From assembly GCA_001464505.1 (NCBI GenBank), contig LNEH01000203.1, positions 1 to 43,115 on the forward strand: a stretch of 43,115 bases of DNA, written 5' to 3'. This stretch comes from Verrucomicrobia bacterium Ga0077533 (lineage in GTDB: Bacteria; Verrucomicrobiota; Verrucomicrobiia; Opitutales; Opitutaceae). Below are positions 30,764 to 39,684 of the stretch, piece by piece. The notes under the pieces were generated by a model. The model did not search any database, was not told the DNA's origin, and saw nothing but the letters and a program-made list of their open reading frames with translations. Within the stretch, counting starts at the first letter, position 1. Every line of letters begins with the position of its first letter. The translations under genes and the position numbers were made by a program.

Positions 30764-31804
30764 ATGGCCGCCCGCGCCCCTGCACCCGCGCCGCCGGGCA
30801 ACCGGCCTTCGCCAAGGCTTCCGCCGTCGCTGAAGCCAAAGCGGACAAGTCGGCCCGGCAAGCCGGCCACGCTGGGCGACTGGCTGCCCTGGGCGGAGCG
30901 GCTATACGCGCGGCACCATGTCGCGCTCGGGCAGGTGGCGACGACGGTCCACGACGAGGCACTTTACCTGCTGCTCCGCACTCTGAACCTGCCGCTCGAC
31001 AGCAAACCCGCCGTGCTGCGCCGCAAGCTGACGGCTGACGAGCAGGCGCGAGTGGCCGAAGTTTTCCGCCGCCGGATCGAGGAGCACGTGCCCGCCGCCT
31101 ACCTGACGCGCGAGGCCTTCCTCGGCGAACACCGGTTCCATGTGGACGAACGCGTCATCATCCCGCGCTCCTATTTTCTGGAGCTGTTGCCCCAGATCGC
31201 CGATCTGGTCGAATGTAGGGCGGGATCACTGATCCCGCCGCGCGCGAAAAAAGGCGGGGTCAGCGACCCCGCCCTACAGCGCAAACCCGTGAGGCGCGCG
31301 GTGGATGTCTGCACCGGCTCGGGCTGCCTCGCCATTCTGCTCGCGCGCCAGTTTCCCGGGGCGAAGGTCGATGCCATCGAACTCTCGCCCGCCGCCTTGG
31401 CAGTGGCCAAGTTCAACGTCGCCACCCATCATCTCATGAAGCGCGTGAAACTGTTCCACTCGGACGTGTTCGATGCCGTTCCGCCGGTGAAATACGACCT
31501 CATCCTCAGCAATCCGCCCTATGTGCCGACACGCGAATTGCGCGGTCTGCCGGCGGAATTCAAACAAGAACCGGCCATGGCGCTCGACGGCGGCAAGGAC
31601 GGACTCGACATCATTCGCAAGCTGCTGCGCCAGGCGCGCGACCGCTTGCAGCCCCACGGCATCATGGTGCTGGAAGTCGGCGGCCTGCGCGCGGCGATGG
31701 ACGAAGCGTTTCCGGAACTCGATCTGCACTGGCTGCACACGGAGGACGGCGAGGATTGCGTATGCCTCGTCCAGTCCGCGCGCCTCGCGCGCGGGTCTCG
31801 GTAA
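30764..31804 (+). CDS. prmB: Ribosomal protein L3 (or release factor) N5-glutamine methyltransferase
   Basis: 346 aa. Helical N-terminal domain, then the SAM fold: VDVCTGSGCLAILLA, DAIELSPAALAVAKFN and the catalytic SNPPYVPTRELRGLP near residue 249. IPRSYFLELL favours PrmB over PrmC, but this is not decisive. Two insertions mark it. Codons about 14-25 come from a family A-like repeat (PSPRLPPSL), and residues about 151-172 (CRAGSLIPPRAKKGGVSDPA) are encoded by a 65-base double-hairpin element exactly between the helical and catalytic domains. The frame stays open, so the enzyme may still work. It follows the rhomboid-fold gene closely. Confidence 0.9.
   Translation: MAARAPAPAPPGNRPSPRLPPSLKPKRTSRPGKPATLGDWLPWAERLYARHHVALGQVATTVHDEALYLLLRTLNLPLDSKPAVLRRKLTADEQARVAEVFRRRIEEHVPAAYLTREAFLGEHRFHVDERVIIPRSYFLELLPQIADLVECRAGSLIPPRAKKGGVSDPALQRKPVRRAVDVCTGSGCLAILLARQFPGAKVDAIELSPAALAVAKFNVATHHLMKRVKLFHSDVFDAVPPVKYDLILSNPPYVPTRELRGLPAEFKQEPAMALDGGKDGLDIIRKLLRQARDRLQPHGIMVLEVGGLRAAMDEAFPELDLHWLHTEDGEDCVCLVQSARLARGSR
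30806..30835. repeat. Family A-like repeat in the 5' end of prmB
   Basis: CCTTCGCCAAGGCTTCCGCC continues to GCTGAAGC. It shares CCTTCGCCAAGGCTTC with 91-119 and 41581-41609 and forms a small hairpin (GGCTT/AAGCC). It is read through in frame. Confidence 0.6.
31214..31278. repeat. Double-hairpin element, family E, inside prmB
   Basis: 65 bases from TGTAGGGCGGGATC to GACCCCGCCCTACA. The left half folds as GGCGGGATC-ACT-GATCCCGCC and the right half as GGCGGGGTC-AGC-GACCCCGCC, with an A-rich spacer. Termini TGTAG/CTACA and the two-hairpin layout match the element at 21639-21699 although the core differs, so the two probably share an origin. Confidence 0.88.
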
Positions 31805-31829
31805 TTTGTAACGTATTATATTACAAATT
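31803..31829. repeat. AT-rich hairpin element, family D, copy 3
   Basis: AATTTGTAACGTATTATATT then ACAAATT, with perfect inverted ends. It overlaps the prmB stop and could terminate or stabilise that transcript. It shares TTTGTAACGTATTA with the copies at 15691 and 18749. Confidence 0.8.
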
Positions 31830-31913
31830 TCCGGCCCAGGGTTTCCCGGCGGCGGCGTGGGCTAATCGGCGTTGCCTCCGGCGGCGGCGCTGTTTGCATG
31901 GCGCGCACCGGAC

Positions 31914-33113
31914 ATGGACGCGCATTACCTAGATTTCCTGAGCATGCTGGTGCGGTGGCTGCACATCATTGCCGGCGTGGCGTGGATCGGCTCGTCGTTC
32001 TATTTTATCTGGCTCGACAACAGCCTCGATGCCCCGGCCCCCGGCTCCGACGCCGCAAAGAAGGGCGTCGGCGGCGAGCTCTGGGCCGTCCACGGTGGCG
32101 GGTTCTACAATCCGCAGAAATACCTCGTCGCCCCGGCCGCGCTTCCGGAGAAACTCCACTGGTTCAAGTGGGAGGCCTACACGACGTGGCTCTCGGGCAC
32201 GGCGCTCTTGGTGCTGGTTTACTGGCTGAAGGCCGGGACCATGATGATCGACGGCAACGTCATGGCGCTCACGCCGCTCCAGGCCGTGGCCATCGGCGCC
32301 GCGAGCATGGTCGGCTCGTGGATCGTCTACGACCTGCTCTGTCGTTCGCCACTGGGCCGACACGAGGGATTGCTCGGGGTCATCGTGTTCGGATTGGTGA
32401 CCCTGCTGGCGTGGGGACTGGCGCGCACGCTCGGCGGCCGCGCGATGTTCATCCATGTCGGCACCGCCATCGGCACCATCATGGCGGCGAATGTTTTTTT
32501 CATCATCATCCCCGGGCAGAAGCGGATGGTGGCGGCGATGCGCGCCGGGTCCGCGCCCGATCCGCGCGACGGCCAGCGCGCCAAGCAGCGCAGCGTCCAC
32601 AACAACTATTTCACGCTGCCGGTGCTGTTCATCATGATCAGCAACCACTACGCCTCGACCTACATGCATCCGCAGAACTGGGCCGTGCTGATGTTGCTGA
32701 CGGCGGCTGGCGTGGTCATCCGGCATTTCTTCAACCGCAAGCACAAGGGGATCCACGCCTGGCAATATCCCGCGCTCGGCGCCGGGTTGCTGGGGCTGGT
32801 GGCCTGGTGGACGCAACCGCGTGTCGTGCCGCTGCCGCCGGTGGAGGGCGAGGTGACGTTCAACCGCGTGCGTGCCATCGTCGGCCAGCACTGCATCCAA
32901 TGCCACTCGCCGCAGCCGACGTTCCCGGGTTATGCGCAGCCGCAGGCGGGGGTGCTGCTGCACACGCCGGCGGACCTGGTGCAGAACGCCCCGCGACTTT
33001 ACCAACAGGTGATCACCACGCGCCTCATGCCCCTCGGCAACATCACAAAGATGACGGACCAGGAACGCGCCGTGCTCGCCGCCTGGATCAAGGCCGGCGC
33101 CAAGATGGATTGA
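31914..33113 (+). CDS. puuD: Urate hydroxylase of the PuuD type (membrane protein with c-type haem)
   Basis: 399 aa from ATG 31914; the family begins like this one, MDAHYLDFLSMLVRWLHIIAGVAWIGSSFYFIWLDNSL. About eight membrane helices carry conserved His (LHIIAG, VHGGGFYNPQKY, GRAMFIHVGTAIGT, RSVHNNYFTLPVLF, ISNHYAST). The C-terminal part is a cytochrome c domain with CIQCH at residues 327-331 and a later Met (RLMPLGNITKMT). PuuD oxidises urate to hydroxyisourate and passes electrons to the respiratory chain instead of making peroxide. No other purine-degradation gene is nearby. The annotation rests on strong family resemblance. Confidence 0.9.
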   Translation: MDAHYLDFLSMLVRWLHIIAGVAWIGSSFYFIWLDNSLDAPAPGSDAAKKGVGGELWAVHGGGFYNPQKYLVAPAALPEKLHWFKWEAYTTWLSGTALLVLVYWLKAGTMMIDGNVMALTPLQAVAIGAASMVGSWIVYDLLCRSPLGRHEGLLGVIVFGLVTLLAWGLARTLGGRAMFIHVGTAIGTIMAANVFFIIIPGQKRMVAAMRAGSAPDPRDGQRAKQRSVHNNYFTLPVLFIMISNHYASTYMHPQNWAVLMLLTAAGVVIRHFFNRKHKGIHAWQYPALGAGLLGLVAWWTQPRVVPLPPVEGEVTFNRVRAIVGQHCIQCHSPQPTFPGYAQPQAGVLLHTPADLVQNAPRLYQQVITTRLMPLGNITKMTDQERAVLAAWIKAGAKMD

Positions 33114-33179
33114 GCGCCCTGCGCGCCATCGGCCGAGAGCCACCCTTGATTGTCCAGAACCCGGGGACTCGGCTCGCGC

Positions 33180-33208
33180 GTTGATGTCAACTATTGGTTG
33201 ACATCAAC
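33180..33208. terminator. Perfect 11-bp hairpin between convergent puuD and rhodanese genes
   Basis: GTTGATGTCAA and TTGACATCAAC flank the loop CTATTGG. It lies in the 155-base convergent gap and is symmetrical, so it could end transcription from both sides, though no T-tract follows. It may instead be a repeat of the family D kind. Confidence 0.5.
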
Positions 33209-33268
33209 CTCGGGGCTCCGGGGGTTTGGCGGCGGGCATGGATCCCGCGATTTCGCGGCGGGGTGGCG

Positions 33269-33667
33269 TCAGGGTTTTGCGGCCGGAACCGGACGGGTCG
33301 GCAGACCGGCTTTCTGCCAGTCGGTGAAGCCGCCGGCGTTGGCGACCTTCAGGCCTTTTTCGGCCAGAATGGCGGCGACTTTGCCGGAGCGGTTGCCGCT
33401 GCGGCAGTAGAGGATGATTTCCTTGCCGGCGTTTTGTTCGAGAAACGGCTTCCAGTCGTTTTGCGCGCCGTCGAAATCGCTTTTGGGCAGCAGCACGGCG
33501 GGGGCAGCGACACCGGATTCGGCGCACTCGCCGGGTTCGCGGACATCGACGAGCACGGCCTTGCCATCGGCGACGAGTTTGGCGGCGTCGGCCGGGGCGA
33601 TCTTCGCCACCTCGGCGGCCGAGGCGGTGGAGCAACACAGGGCGAGGAACAGGAGGCAGGAGCGCAT
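33269..33667 (-). CDS. Exported single-domain rhodanese
   Basis: 132 aa from ATG 33667; signal peptide MRSCLLFLALCCSTASAAE. Single rhodanese domain: VLVDVREPGECAESG, the active-site loop CRSGNRS with Cys88, and a C-terminal GGFTDWQKAGLP. It transfers sulfane sulfur between thiols or cyanide in the periplasm. It begins four bases after the DUF3365 gene and is the last gene of a run with DUF2892 proteins and an RND pump. This recalls YgaP-like rhodanese/DUF2892 pairs. Confidence 0.92.
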   Translation of the reverse strand: MRSCLLFLALCCSTASAAEVAKIAPADAAKLVADGKAVLVDVREPGECAESGVAAPAVLLPKSDFDGAQNDWKPFLEQNAGKEIILYCRSGNRSGKVAAILAEKGLKVANAGGFTDWQKAGLPTRPVPAAKP

Positions 33668-33671
33668 GGGA

Positions 33672-34340
33672 TCAGGGGGTGGTTTTCTTGGGGTTGGCCG
33701 GGGATCCAGCGGGGGCCACGATGGAGACGCGGATGACGCCGCGCCACTCATTAATGGCATAGTTGGTCGCTTTGTCCTCGGGGTAGAGGCGTTCGAGTTT
33801 GGCCTTCACGCCGGGCTCAAGGGTATTGGCCGGGCCATGGCAAACCAGGCAGGCGGCGGAAGTGACGATGGGCCGGTAGACGCGCCACTCGGCCGGCGCG
33901 GAGCCCTCGGCCTCAAGCTGCTGCACGAGCACCTTGGGCGGAGTGTCGCCGTCCGCCAAAGCCGAGTGGATGGACATGAGCGCGGCGAGGTCGGCATTGT
34001 CGGGCAGATTGGCGGGGTCGCGGACCTTGAGGCTGGTGCGCTTGACCGCGGTGACCTGGGGCTGGCCCGGCTGGCCGGCGGGAAGTTTCAACTGCTTCAG
34101 GTGGAGGTCGTCGATGCCGGCCTCCGGGCCCTTCGCCGGGACCACGCGGCTGACCTCGCTGATCAGGTTGTTGCCCACTTTTTGGATCATCGCCTCGCCC
34201 AGGCGGCGGATGTCGCTGACGGCAGAGTCGGTGGAATCCACCCAAGTGAACTTGCGCTGGAGCGCCGGATCCTCCGGGGTCGCGGCCAGCAGGCCGGCAC
34301 AGAGGAAAGGCGCCAGCCAAGGGGCGCAGGAAATTTTCAT
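33672..34340 (-). CDS. DUF3365 c-type haem protein, second copy
   Basis: 222 aa from ATG 34340, with a signal peptide (APWLAPFLCAGLLAA). The order of motifs is that of the gene at 6442: VTAVKRTSLKVRDPANLPD, EWRVYRPIVTSAACLVCHG with CxxCH at residues 164-168, and EDKATNYAINEWRGVIRVS. Just upstream on the minus strand is a TATACT box (GTGTATACTG) only about 12 bases from the start codon, so a leaderless transcript is possible. Placed with the rhodanese, it may accept electrons from sulfur oxidation; that is inference. Confidence 0.88.
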   Translation of the reverse strand: MKISCAPWLAPFLCAGLLAATPEDPALQRKFTWVDSTDSAVSDIRRLGEAMIQKVGNNLISEVSRVVPAKGPEAGIDDLHLKQLKLPAGQPGQPQVTAVKRTSLKVRDPANLPDNADLAALMSIHSALADGDTPPKVLVQQLEAEGSAPAEWRVYRPIVTSAACLVCHGPANTLEPGVKAKLERLYPEDKATNYAINEWRGVIRVSIVAPAGSPANPKKTTP

Positions 34341-34484
34341 GCCGACAGTATACACCTCCGCACGCCGTCAGTCACGGAGAGCAGCAAATGACAATCCATG
34401 CGCAGCGGCGCGGCTCCACCCATGCCAGGCTCCCGGTCGGCAAGGAAACCCCGTCGCGGCGCAAGGCCACGGCGATTGACCCCG

Positions 34485-34676
34485 TCAGTCCTTCTCGATT
34501 CCTCCAGTGTTCAGGCCGAAAGGCAGATACGCCGGGCAGAAACGGAAGACGGCGGTGAGGATCGGCCCGAGGCCGACGAGACCCCACCAGGTCTGGAAGT
34601 AGTAGCCGGCACCGAGGATGGTGAGACCGGCAATAATGCGGATGTAGCGGTCAAAGGAGCCAACATTGGTTTTCAT
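34485..34676 (-). CDS. DUF2892 (YgaP-like) small membrane protein
   Basis: 63 aa from ATG 34676. MKTNVGSFDRYIRIIAGLTI is the typical DUF2892 start. Two hydrophobic helices and RFCPAYLPFGLNT at the end follow, with the conserved Cys-Pro. It is 13 bases after the RND gene. In other bacteria this domain is fused to or paired with rhodaneses, and one is encoded two genes downstream here. Confidence 0.88.
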   Translation of the reverse strand: MKTNVGSFDRYIRIIAGLTILGAGYYFQTWWGLVGLGPILTAVFRFCPAYLPFGLNTGGIEKD

Positions 34677-34689
34677 GGCATTATGGGGT

Positions 34690-37600
34690 TCAGGGTGGAC
34701 GGACAGGAATTGGAGCATCACCCCGCCGGTTGGCCATGAAGTAAAGCACCGGCACGGCAAAGCGGCTGATGAGCAGCGAGGCGACTTCGCCGGCCATGAG
34801 CGAGAGGGCGAGGCCCTGAAAGATCGGATCGGCCAGGATGACCGAGGCGCCGACGATGACGGCGAGGGCGGTGAGCAGCATCGGGCGGAAGCGGACGGCA
34901 CCGGCCTCGACGACCGCCTCGGCCAGTGGCAGGCCCTGGGCCCGGCGCAGCTCGATAAAGTCGACGAGGATGATGGAATTGCGGACAATGATGCCGGCGC
35001 CGGCCATGAAGCCGATCATGGAGGTGGCGGTGAAGAACGCGCCCATCAGCGCGTGGGCCGGGAGGATGCCGATGAGCGAAAGCGGGATCACGACCATGAT
35101 GACGAAGGGCGTGACGTAGCTTTTGAACCAGCCGACCATGAGCAGGTAGATGAGGAGGCACACGGCGGCAAAGGCCAGGCCCAGGTCGCGAAAGACTTCG
35201 AGGGTCACGTGCCATTCTCCATCCCACTTGATCGCGGGCTCGAGTTCGCTGTCGGGCTGGTTCATGTGGAAGACGGCGACGGCGGGCTGCGTGCCGCCGA
35301 AGTCGCGGCCGTCGAGTCGGGCGACTTCGCGGTTCATGGCGAAGAGGGCGTAGGCCGGGCTGGCGACCGCGCCGGCGACGTCGCCGGTGACGTGGATGAC
35401 GGGCCGGAGGTTCTTGCGGTAGAGGTTTCGTTCGCCCGTCGTGCGTTCGAGGCTGACGAGTTCACCCAGCGGGATGAGCGGGCGTTCGCCGGCGCGGATG
35501 ATGTCGTCGTGGTCGGAGCGCAGCTGGAGGGAGAGGAGATCCTCGGGCCGGCTGCGGAGGGCGCGCGGGAGTTCGAGGACGAGGTCCACATCCTCGCGGT
35601 CGAGCGGTTGGTGGAGGAGATCGACCTTGGTGCCGGTGACGGCGGTGCGGATGGTGCGGGCGATGGTGGCGACACTGATGCCGTGCAGGGCGGCCTTCGT
35701 GCGATCCACGCGGAAGTGGACGGTGGGCTGCAGCTCCTCGACATACCAGTCCACGTCCACGACGCCCTCGGTTTCTTGGAAAATCCGCTTCACGCGGCCG
35801 GCGAGGGCGAGGCGGGCCTCCTCGGTCGGGCCGTAAACTTCGGCCACGAGGGTCTGGAGCACGGGCGGGCCGGGGGGCACCTCGGCGACGGCGAGGGTGG
35901 CGCCGTATTTCGCCGCGATGGCGGCGAGGCGGGGGCGGACGCGCACGGCGATGTCGTGGCTCTGGGCCGAGCGTTCTCCTTTGGGCAGGAGGTTGATCTG
36001 GAGGTCGGCGACGTTCGCGCCGCGGCGCAGGAAGTAGTGGCGGACGAGGCCGTTGAAATTGAAAGGCGAGGCGGTGCCGGCGTAGATCTGATAGTCGCGC
36101 ACCTCGGGCTCGGTGCGGACGGCAGCGGCGAGTTCACGGGCGACACGGGCGGTCTCCTCCAGGGTCGAGCCCTCAGGCAGGTCGAGGATGACCTGAAACT
36201 CGGACTTGTTGTCGAAGGGCAGCATCTTCACCTGCACGAAACCCAGACCGACCAGGGACACCGCGCCGAGCAACAGGGCGGCGACACCGCCAAGGAAGAC
36301 CCAGCGCCAGCGGGCGCGGGCGATCATCGGATCCATGACCCGATGATAGAGGCGGGTGAAGAAATCCCTCGGCTCCTCGTCATGCAGTCCGGCTTCATGG
36401 CCGGGGGACAGCGCCCCGGTGTGCCGGCGCAGCACGCGCAGCGCGGCCCAGGGCGTGACGGTGAAGGCGACCACGAGTGAAAACAACATGGCCGCGCTGG
36501 CCCCGATCGGGATCGGCCGCATGTAGGGGCCCATCAGGCCACCGACGAAGGCCATCGGCAGCACGGCGGCGATCACGGCCCAGGTGGCCAGAATGGTCGG
36601 GTTGCCGACCTCGTTCACGGCCTCGACCGCGATCTCATGCAACGGGCGGCCGCGGCTGGAGGGCAGGTGCCGGTGGCGGACGATGTTTTCCACGACGACG
36701 ATGGCGTCGTCCACGAGAATGCCGATGGAGAAGATCAGCGCGAAGAGCGTGATGCGGTTCAGCGTGTAGCCGTAGAGATAGAAAACCAACAGCGTCAGGC
36801 CGAGCGTGACGGGGATGGCGAGCAGGACCACGAGGGACTCGCGCCAGCCGAGGAAGAAAAGGATGAGCAGCGCGACGCCAAAGACGGCGATGCCCATGTG
36901 GAGGAGGAGTTCGTTGGACTTCTCGCTGGCCGTGGCGCCGTAGTTGCGGGTGAAAGTCACCTCGACGTCGGCGGGGAGCAGCACGCCGCGGAGGCGGGCG
37001 ACGGTGGCTTCGATGGCACGGACGACGGTGACGGCGTTGGCCCCCGGGCGCTTGGCGACGCTGAGGGTGACGGCGGCTTCCTCGTCGGTTGTGACCGGCT
37101 CCGCCGGCCCCGGACCGGTCCCAGCGCGGCCGGCGGCATGCAACCCCCGGCCAAAAAGCACATAGTCGGTCAATTCGGCGGGGCCGTCGGTGACAGTGGC
37201 GACATCGCGGAGAAAGATCGGTCGCGACTGCCAGGTGCCGAGCACGAGGTTGGCGGCGTCGGCCGCATCGCGGAAGTAGGCACCGGATTCGATGAGGAGA
37301 ACGCGATTGGCCGTGGCGAGCGCGCCGTCCTGGCTGCGGGCGTTGGCGGCGCGGAGCGCGGCGGCGAGGTCGTCGAGCGTGAGCTGGCGCGATGCGAGCT
37401 TGACCGGATCAACCTGCACACGGAGCTGGCGGCGGACGCCACCGATCAGCGTGGTCTCGGCGACATCCGGCAGCGCCTTCACGGCGTCGTCGAGCTGGGC
37501 GGCCAGCTGGCGGAGGGTCAGATGATCCTGCGTGCGGCTGTGAAGAGTGAGGGCGGCGACCGGGACGTCGTCGATCGTGCGCGGTTTGATGAGCGGGGTG

Positions 37601-38007
37601 CTGACGCCGGGCGGAATGCGGTCGTAGTTGGCCTGGAGTTTCTGGTTGAGCCGGACAAGGCTTTGCTCGGGATCGGAGCCGACCTTGAAGCGCACGATGA
37701 CCAGCGAGCGTCCGGGGTAGGAGGTGGAATAGAGGTATTCGACACCCGGGATTTCCCACAGGAGTTTTTCCATCGGACGGGTGACGCGGTTCTCGACCTC
37801 GCGGGCCGTGGCGCCGGGCATGGCGACAATCACGTCGACCATCGGAACCTTGATCTGCGGTTCCTCCTCGCGTGGCAGCATGATCACGGCGAAACCCCCG
37901 AGCAGCAGCGAAGCGATCACCAGCAGCGGGGTGATCCGGGAATTGGCGAACAGCGCAGCCAGCCGGCCGGCAAAACCGTGCGCGTTGGTGGCGCCGGGCC
38001 GGTTCAT
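34690..38007 (-). CDS. RND-family efflux pump, inner-membrane subunit
   Basis: 1105 aa, full length. Twelve membrane helices lie in two repeats, each with a large periplasmic loop: helix 1 ([16 protein letters not shown]), helices 2-6 at about 375-555 and helices 8-12 near the end. Conserved segments include [54 protein letters not shown] (with acidic residues for proton relay), [19 protein letters not shown] and [17 protein letters not shown]. The overall type is closer to hydrophobe/amphiphile exporters than CzcA. It overlaps its adaptor gene (ATGA). No outer-membrane factor gene is in the operon. Substrate unknown; the regulator suggests a thiol, sulfide or metal signal. Confidence 0.95.
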   Translation of the reverse strand: MNRPGATNAHGFAGRLAALFANSRITPLLVIASLLLGGFAVIMLPREEEPQIKVPMVDVIVAMPGATAREVENRVTRPMEKLLWEIPGVEYLYSTSYPGRSLVIVRFKVGSDPEQSLVRLNQKLQANYDRIPPGVSTPLIKPRTIDDVPVAALTLHSRTQDHLTLRQLAAQLDDAVKALPDVAETTLIGGVRRQLRVQVDPVKLASRQLTLDDLAAALRAANARSQDGALATANRVLLIESGAYFRDAADAANLVLGTWQSRPIFLRDVATVTDGPAELTDYVLFGRGLHAAGRAGTGPGPAEPVTTDEEAAVTLSVAKRPGANAVTVVRAIEATVARLRGVLLPADVEVTFTRNYGATASEKSNELLLHMGIAVFGVALLILFFLGWRESLVVLLAIPVTLGLTLLVFYLYGYTLNRITLFALIFSIGILVDDAIVVVENIVRHRHLPSSRGRPLHEIAVEAVNEVGNPTILATWAVIAAVLPMAFVGGLMGPYMRPIPIGASAAMLFSLVVAFTVTPWAALRVLRRHTGALSPGHEAGLHDEEPRDFFTRLYHRVMDPMIARARWRWVFLGGVAALLLGAVSLVGLGFVQVKMLPFDNKSEFQVILDLPEGSTLEETARVARELAAAVRTEPEVRDYQIYAGTASPFNFNGLVRHYFLRRGANVADLQINLLPKGERSAQSHDIAVRVRPRLAAIAAKYGATLAVAEVPPGPPVLQTLVAEVYGPTEEARLALAGRVKRIFQETEGVVDVDWYVEELQPTVHFRVDRTKAALHGISVATIARTIRTAVTGTKVDLLHQPLDREDVDLVLELPRALRSRPEDLLSLQLRSDHDDIIRAGERPLIPLGELVSLERTTGERNLYRKNLRPVIHVTGDVAGAVASPAYALFAMNREVARLDGRDFGGTQPAVAVFHMNQPDSELEPAIKWDGEWHVTLEVFRDLGLAFAAVCLLIYLLMVGWFKSYVTPFVIMVVIPLSLIGILPAHALMGAFFTATSMIGFMAGAGIIVRNSIILVDFIELRRAQGLPLAEAVVEAGAVRFRPMLLTALAVIVGASVILADPIFQGLALSLMAGEVASLLISRFAVPVLYFMANRRGDAPIPVRPP

Positions 38008-39032
38008 GGCCGGAGGGTGACGGGCTGGCCGTCGCGCAAGGCGGCGGGCGGGGCGAGGACGACCTGCTCCCCGGGGTTAAGACCGGAGAGGATCTCAACG
38101 CGATCACCGGTGGTGCGACCGGTCTTCACCAGCCGGAGCCCGGCGCGTTCATGGACCACGACGAAGACGCGTTCCATCTGGCCGAAGCGGGTGACGGCGG
38201 TCACCGGCACGAAGAGTGCCGGCGCATCACCGACGATGACCTGCAGCCGGGCGAACTGGCCGGAGCGGGCGCTACCGGGCGGCAGCGCGGCCTTGAGCAG
38301 AATCGAGCGGCTGACCGCGTCGGCCGCCGGGGAGAGTTCCTCGATGACGGCGGAGATCGGTTCGGCGCCCTCGGCCAGCACGACGGCGACGGGCGCGCCA
38401 ATCCGCAGGGAAGTCGCCGCCGCCTCGGGCACGGCGCCCTCGGCCCGGAGGCGCTGGGTGGATTCGAACACCAGAAGCGGCAGGCCGGGGGTGGCCAGAT
38501 CGCCGGGCAGGACATGCTTCTCGGTCATCACGCCGGCAAACGGAGCGCGGACAGTCGCGTAGGCCAGCATCGCCTCGGCCTCGGCGGCCGCAGCTTGGGC
38601 GAAACGCAACCGATCCTCGGCGTCACGCAAAGCCTCGGGCGGGTTGACGCCGCTGGCGACCAGCGTGCGCTGGCGGGTCGTGTTGCGCTCGGCCTCGGCG
38701 AGCTGGGCCTGGGCCTGGCGGACGCGCGCCCCGGTCTCGGGGGCGTTGAGCGTGAGCAGCACGTCGCCCGCGGCCACGCTGGCGCCGAGGCCCAGCGGGA
38801 AGGAGGCGACCGTGCCCGTGAGCTTGGCCGCCAGACTCGCGCGCTCGGCCGGGCGGACCGTGGCGGGGGCCTCAAGCAGCACCGGCACCGAGGCGGAGAC
38901 GACCGGAGCCAGGCGGACGGACACGGCCGGAGCATCGGCCACCACGGCAGGGCCCGGCTGGCGGCGGCAGGCAGCGCCGGTCAGCAGCAAAAGAGACAAA
39001 AGGAACAAGCGGAATGGCATGGCCGGGATCAC
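38004..39032 (-). CDS. RND periplasmic adaptor (membrane fusion) lipoprotein
   Basis: 342 aa from GTG 39032, which overlaps the previous stop (GTGA). ATG 39020 is an alternative start that gives 338 aa. A lipobox, LTGAAC, follows the hydrophobic stretch, so the mature protein is lipid-anchored. The layout is that of HlyD/AcrA-type adaptors: lipoyl half-motif [26 protein letters not shown], alpha-hairpin with [20 protein letters not shown], second lipoyl half with [20 protein letters not shown], then beta-barrel and membrane-proximal domains. It links the pump to an outer-membrane channel. Confidence 0.93.
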   Translation of the reverse strand: MIPAMPFRLFLLSLLLLTGAACRRQPGPAVVADAPAVSVRLAPVVSASVPVLLEAPATVRPAERASLAAKLTGTVASFPLGLGASVAAGDVLLTLNAPETGARVRQAQAQLAEAERNTTRQRTLVASGVNPPEALRDAEDRLRFAQAAAAEAEAMLAYATVRAPFAGVMTEKHVLPGDLATPGLPLLVFESTQRLRAEGAVPEAAATSLRIGAPVAVVLAEGAEPISAVIEELSPAADAVSRSILLKAALPPGSARSGQFARLQVIVGDAPALFVPVTAVTRFGQMERVFVVVHERAGLRLVKTGRTTGDRVEILSGLNPGEQVVLAPPAALRDGQPVTLRP

Positions 39033-39253
39033 TTTTTCATGCCGCCCCAGTGAATGACGTTGTCGGTGTCAACCCACCCGAGCTTGCGCAGAATCAAGGT
39101 GGGCGGGCAGAAGCCGGTGAAGGCGGATTGGAGAAGGTTCGCGCCGACGAAGCACGTGAGCAGCAGCCACCAGGGGCTCACAAAATACACCAAGGCGACA
39201 CTGAGGAGCGTCATGGCGCCGGCGAGGATGCGGACCAGGTTCTCGATTTTCAT
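39029..39253 (-). CDS. DUF2892 (YgaP-like) small membrane protein, second copy
   Basis: 74 aa from ATG 39253, first gene of the efflux operon. MKIENLVRILAGAMTLLSVAL, a second helix (WWLLLTCFVGANLL) and TGFCPPTLILRKLG with the conserved Cys-Pro identify the family. It is coupled to the adaptor gene by GTGA. Two different DUF2892 proteins bracketing one pump suggests they serve the same process. Confidence 0.88.
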   Translation of the reverse strand: MKIENLVRILAGAMTLLSVALVYFVSPWWLLLTCFVGANLLQSAFTGFCPPTLILRKLGWVDTDNVIHWGGMKK

Positions 39254-39256
39254 AGT

Positions 39257-39282
39257 AGTATATGAGTGAATACGTATATACT
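39257..39282. promoter_or_regulatory. Candidate operator of the ArsR-family regulator
   Basis: An imperfect 26-bp palindrome: AGTATAT, two bases, GT, four bases, AC, two bases, ATATACT. It lies four bases from the DUF2892 start and upstream of the regulator's likely start. A possible minus-strand promoter (TTGGCA, 17 bases, TCATAT) overlaps it. Binding here could silence both directions. Confidence 0.55.
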
Positions 39283-39315
39283 TGCCAAAAGGTCAAGCCG
39301 GCATTTGCTCGCGGC

Positions 39316-39654
39316 ATGGCCCGTCCTCTGCCGCTCAACGACCAGGCCCTCGAAATCGTCGCCCGCCGCTTCGCCGTGCTGGCGGAGCCGATGCGGCTGC
39401 GGCTGATCCAGGCGCTGTTTGACGGCGAGATGAACGTGACCGGACTGGTCGAGGCGACCGGGGGCACGCAGGCGAACATCTCCCGGCACCTCCAGACGCT
39501 GATCGCGGCGCACGTGCTGGCCCGGCGCAAGGAGGGGCTGCAGGTTTTCTACCGGATCAGCGACCCGACGATTCCGAAGCTGTGCGAGCTGGTGTGCGGC
39601 AGCCTGGAGAAATCCCTGACCAGGCAGGCGGGCCACTTCAGCCCGGGCCGGTGA
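39316..39654 (+). CDS. ArsR-family transcriptional regulator
   Basis: 112 aa from ATG 39316. An ATG at 39262 would add 18 residues but would leave only eight bases between divergent start codons and put the operator inside the gene. Winged helix: FAVLAEPMRLRLIQALFDGE, recognition helix TQANISRHLQTLIAA, wing RRKEGLQVFYRIS. The C-terminal helix has a Cys pair (KLCELVCGS) that could sense thiols, sulfide or metal. It probably represses the divergent DUF2892-RND-rhodanese operon. Confidence 0.9.
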   Translation: MARPLPLNDQALEIVARRFAVLAEPMRLRLIQALFDGEMNVTGLVEATGGTQANISRHLQTLIAAHVLARRKEGLQVFYRISDPTIPKLCELVCGSLEKSLTRQAGHFSPGR

Positions 39655-39684
39655 GCGCCGCCGCCCCGGCGACGGGCGCGGGCA

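Noticed and set aside
34666-38562. Two long plus-strand frames (about 600 and 640 codons) opposite the RND pump and adaptor
   Set aside because: Both products are Gly/Asp/Glu-rich without folds, and the opposite strand encodes full-length recognised proteins.
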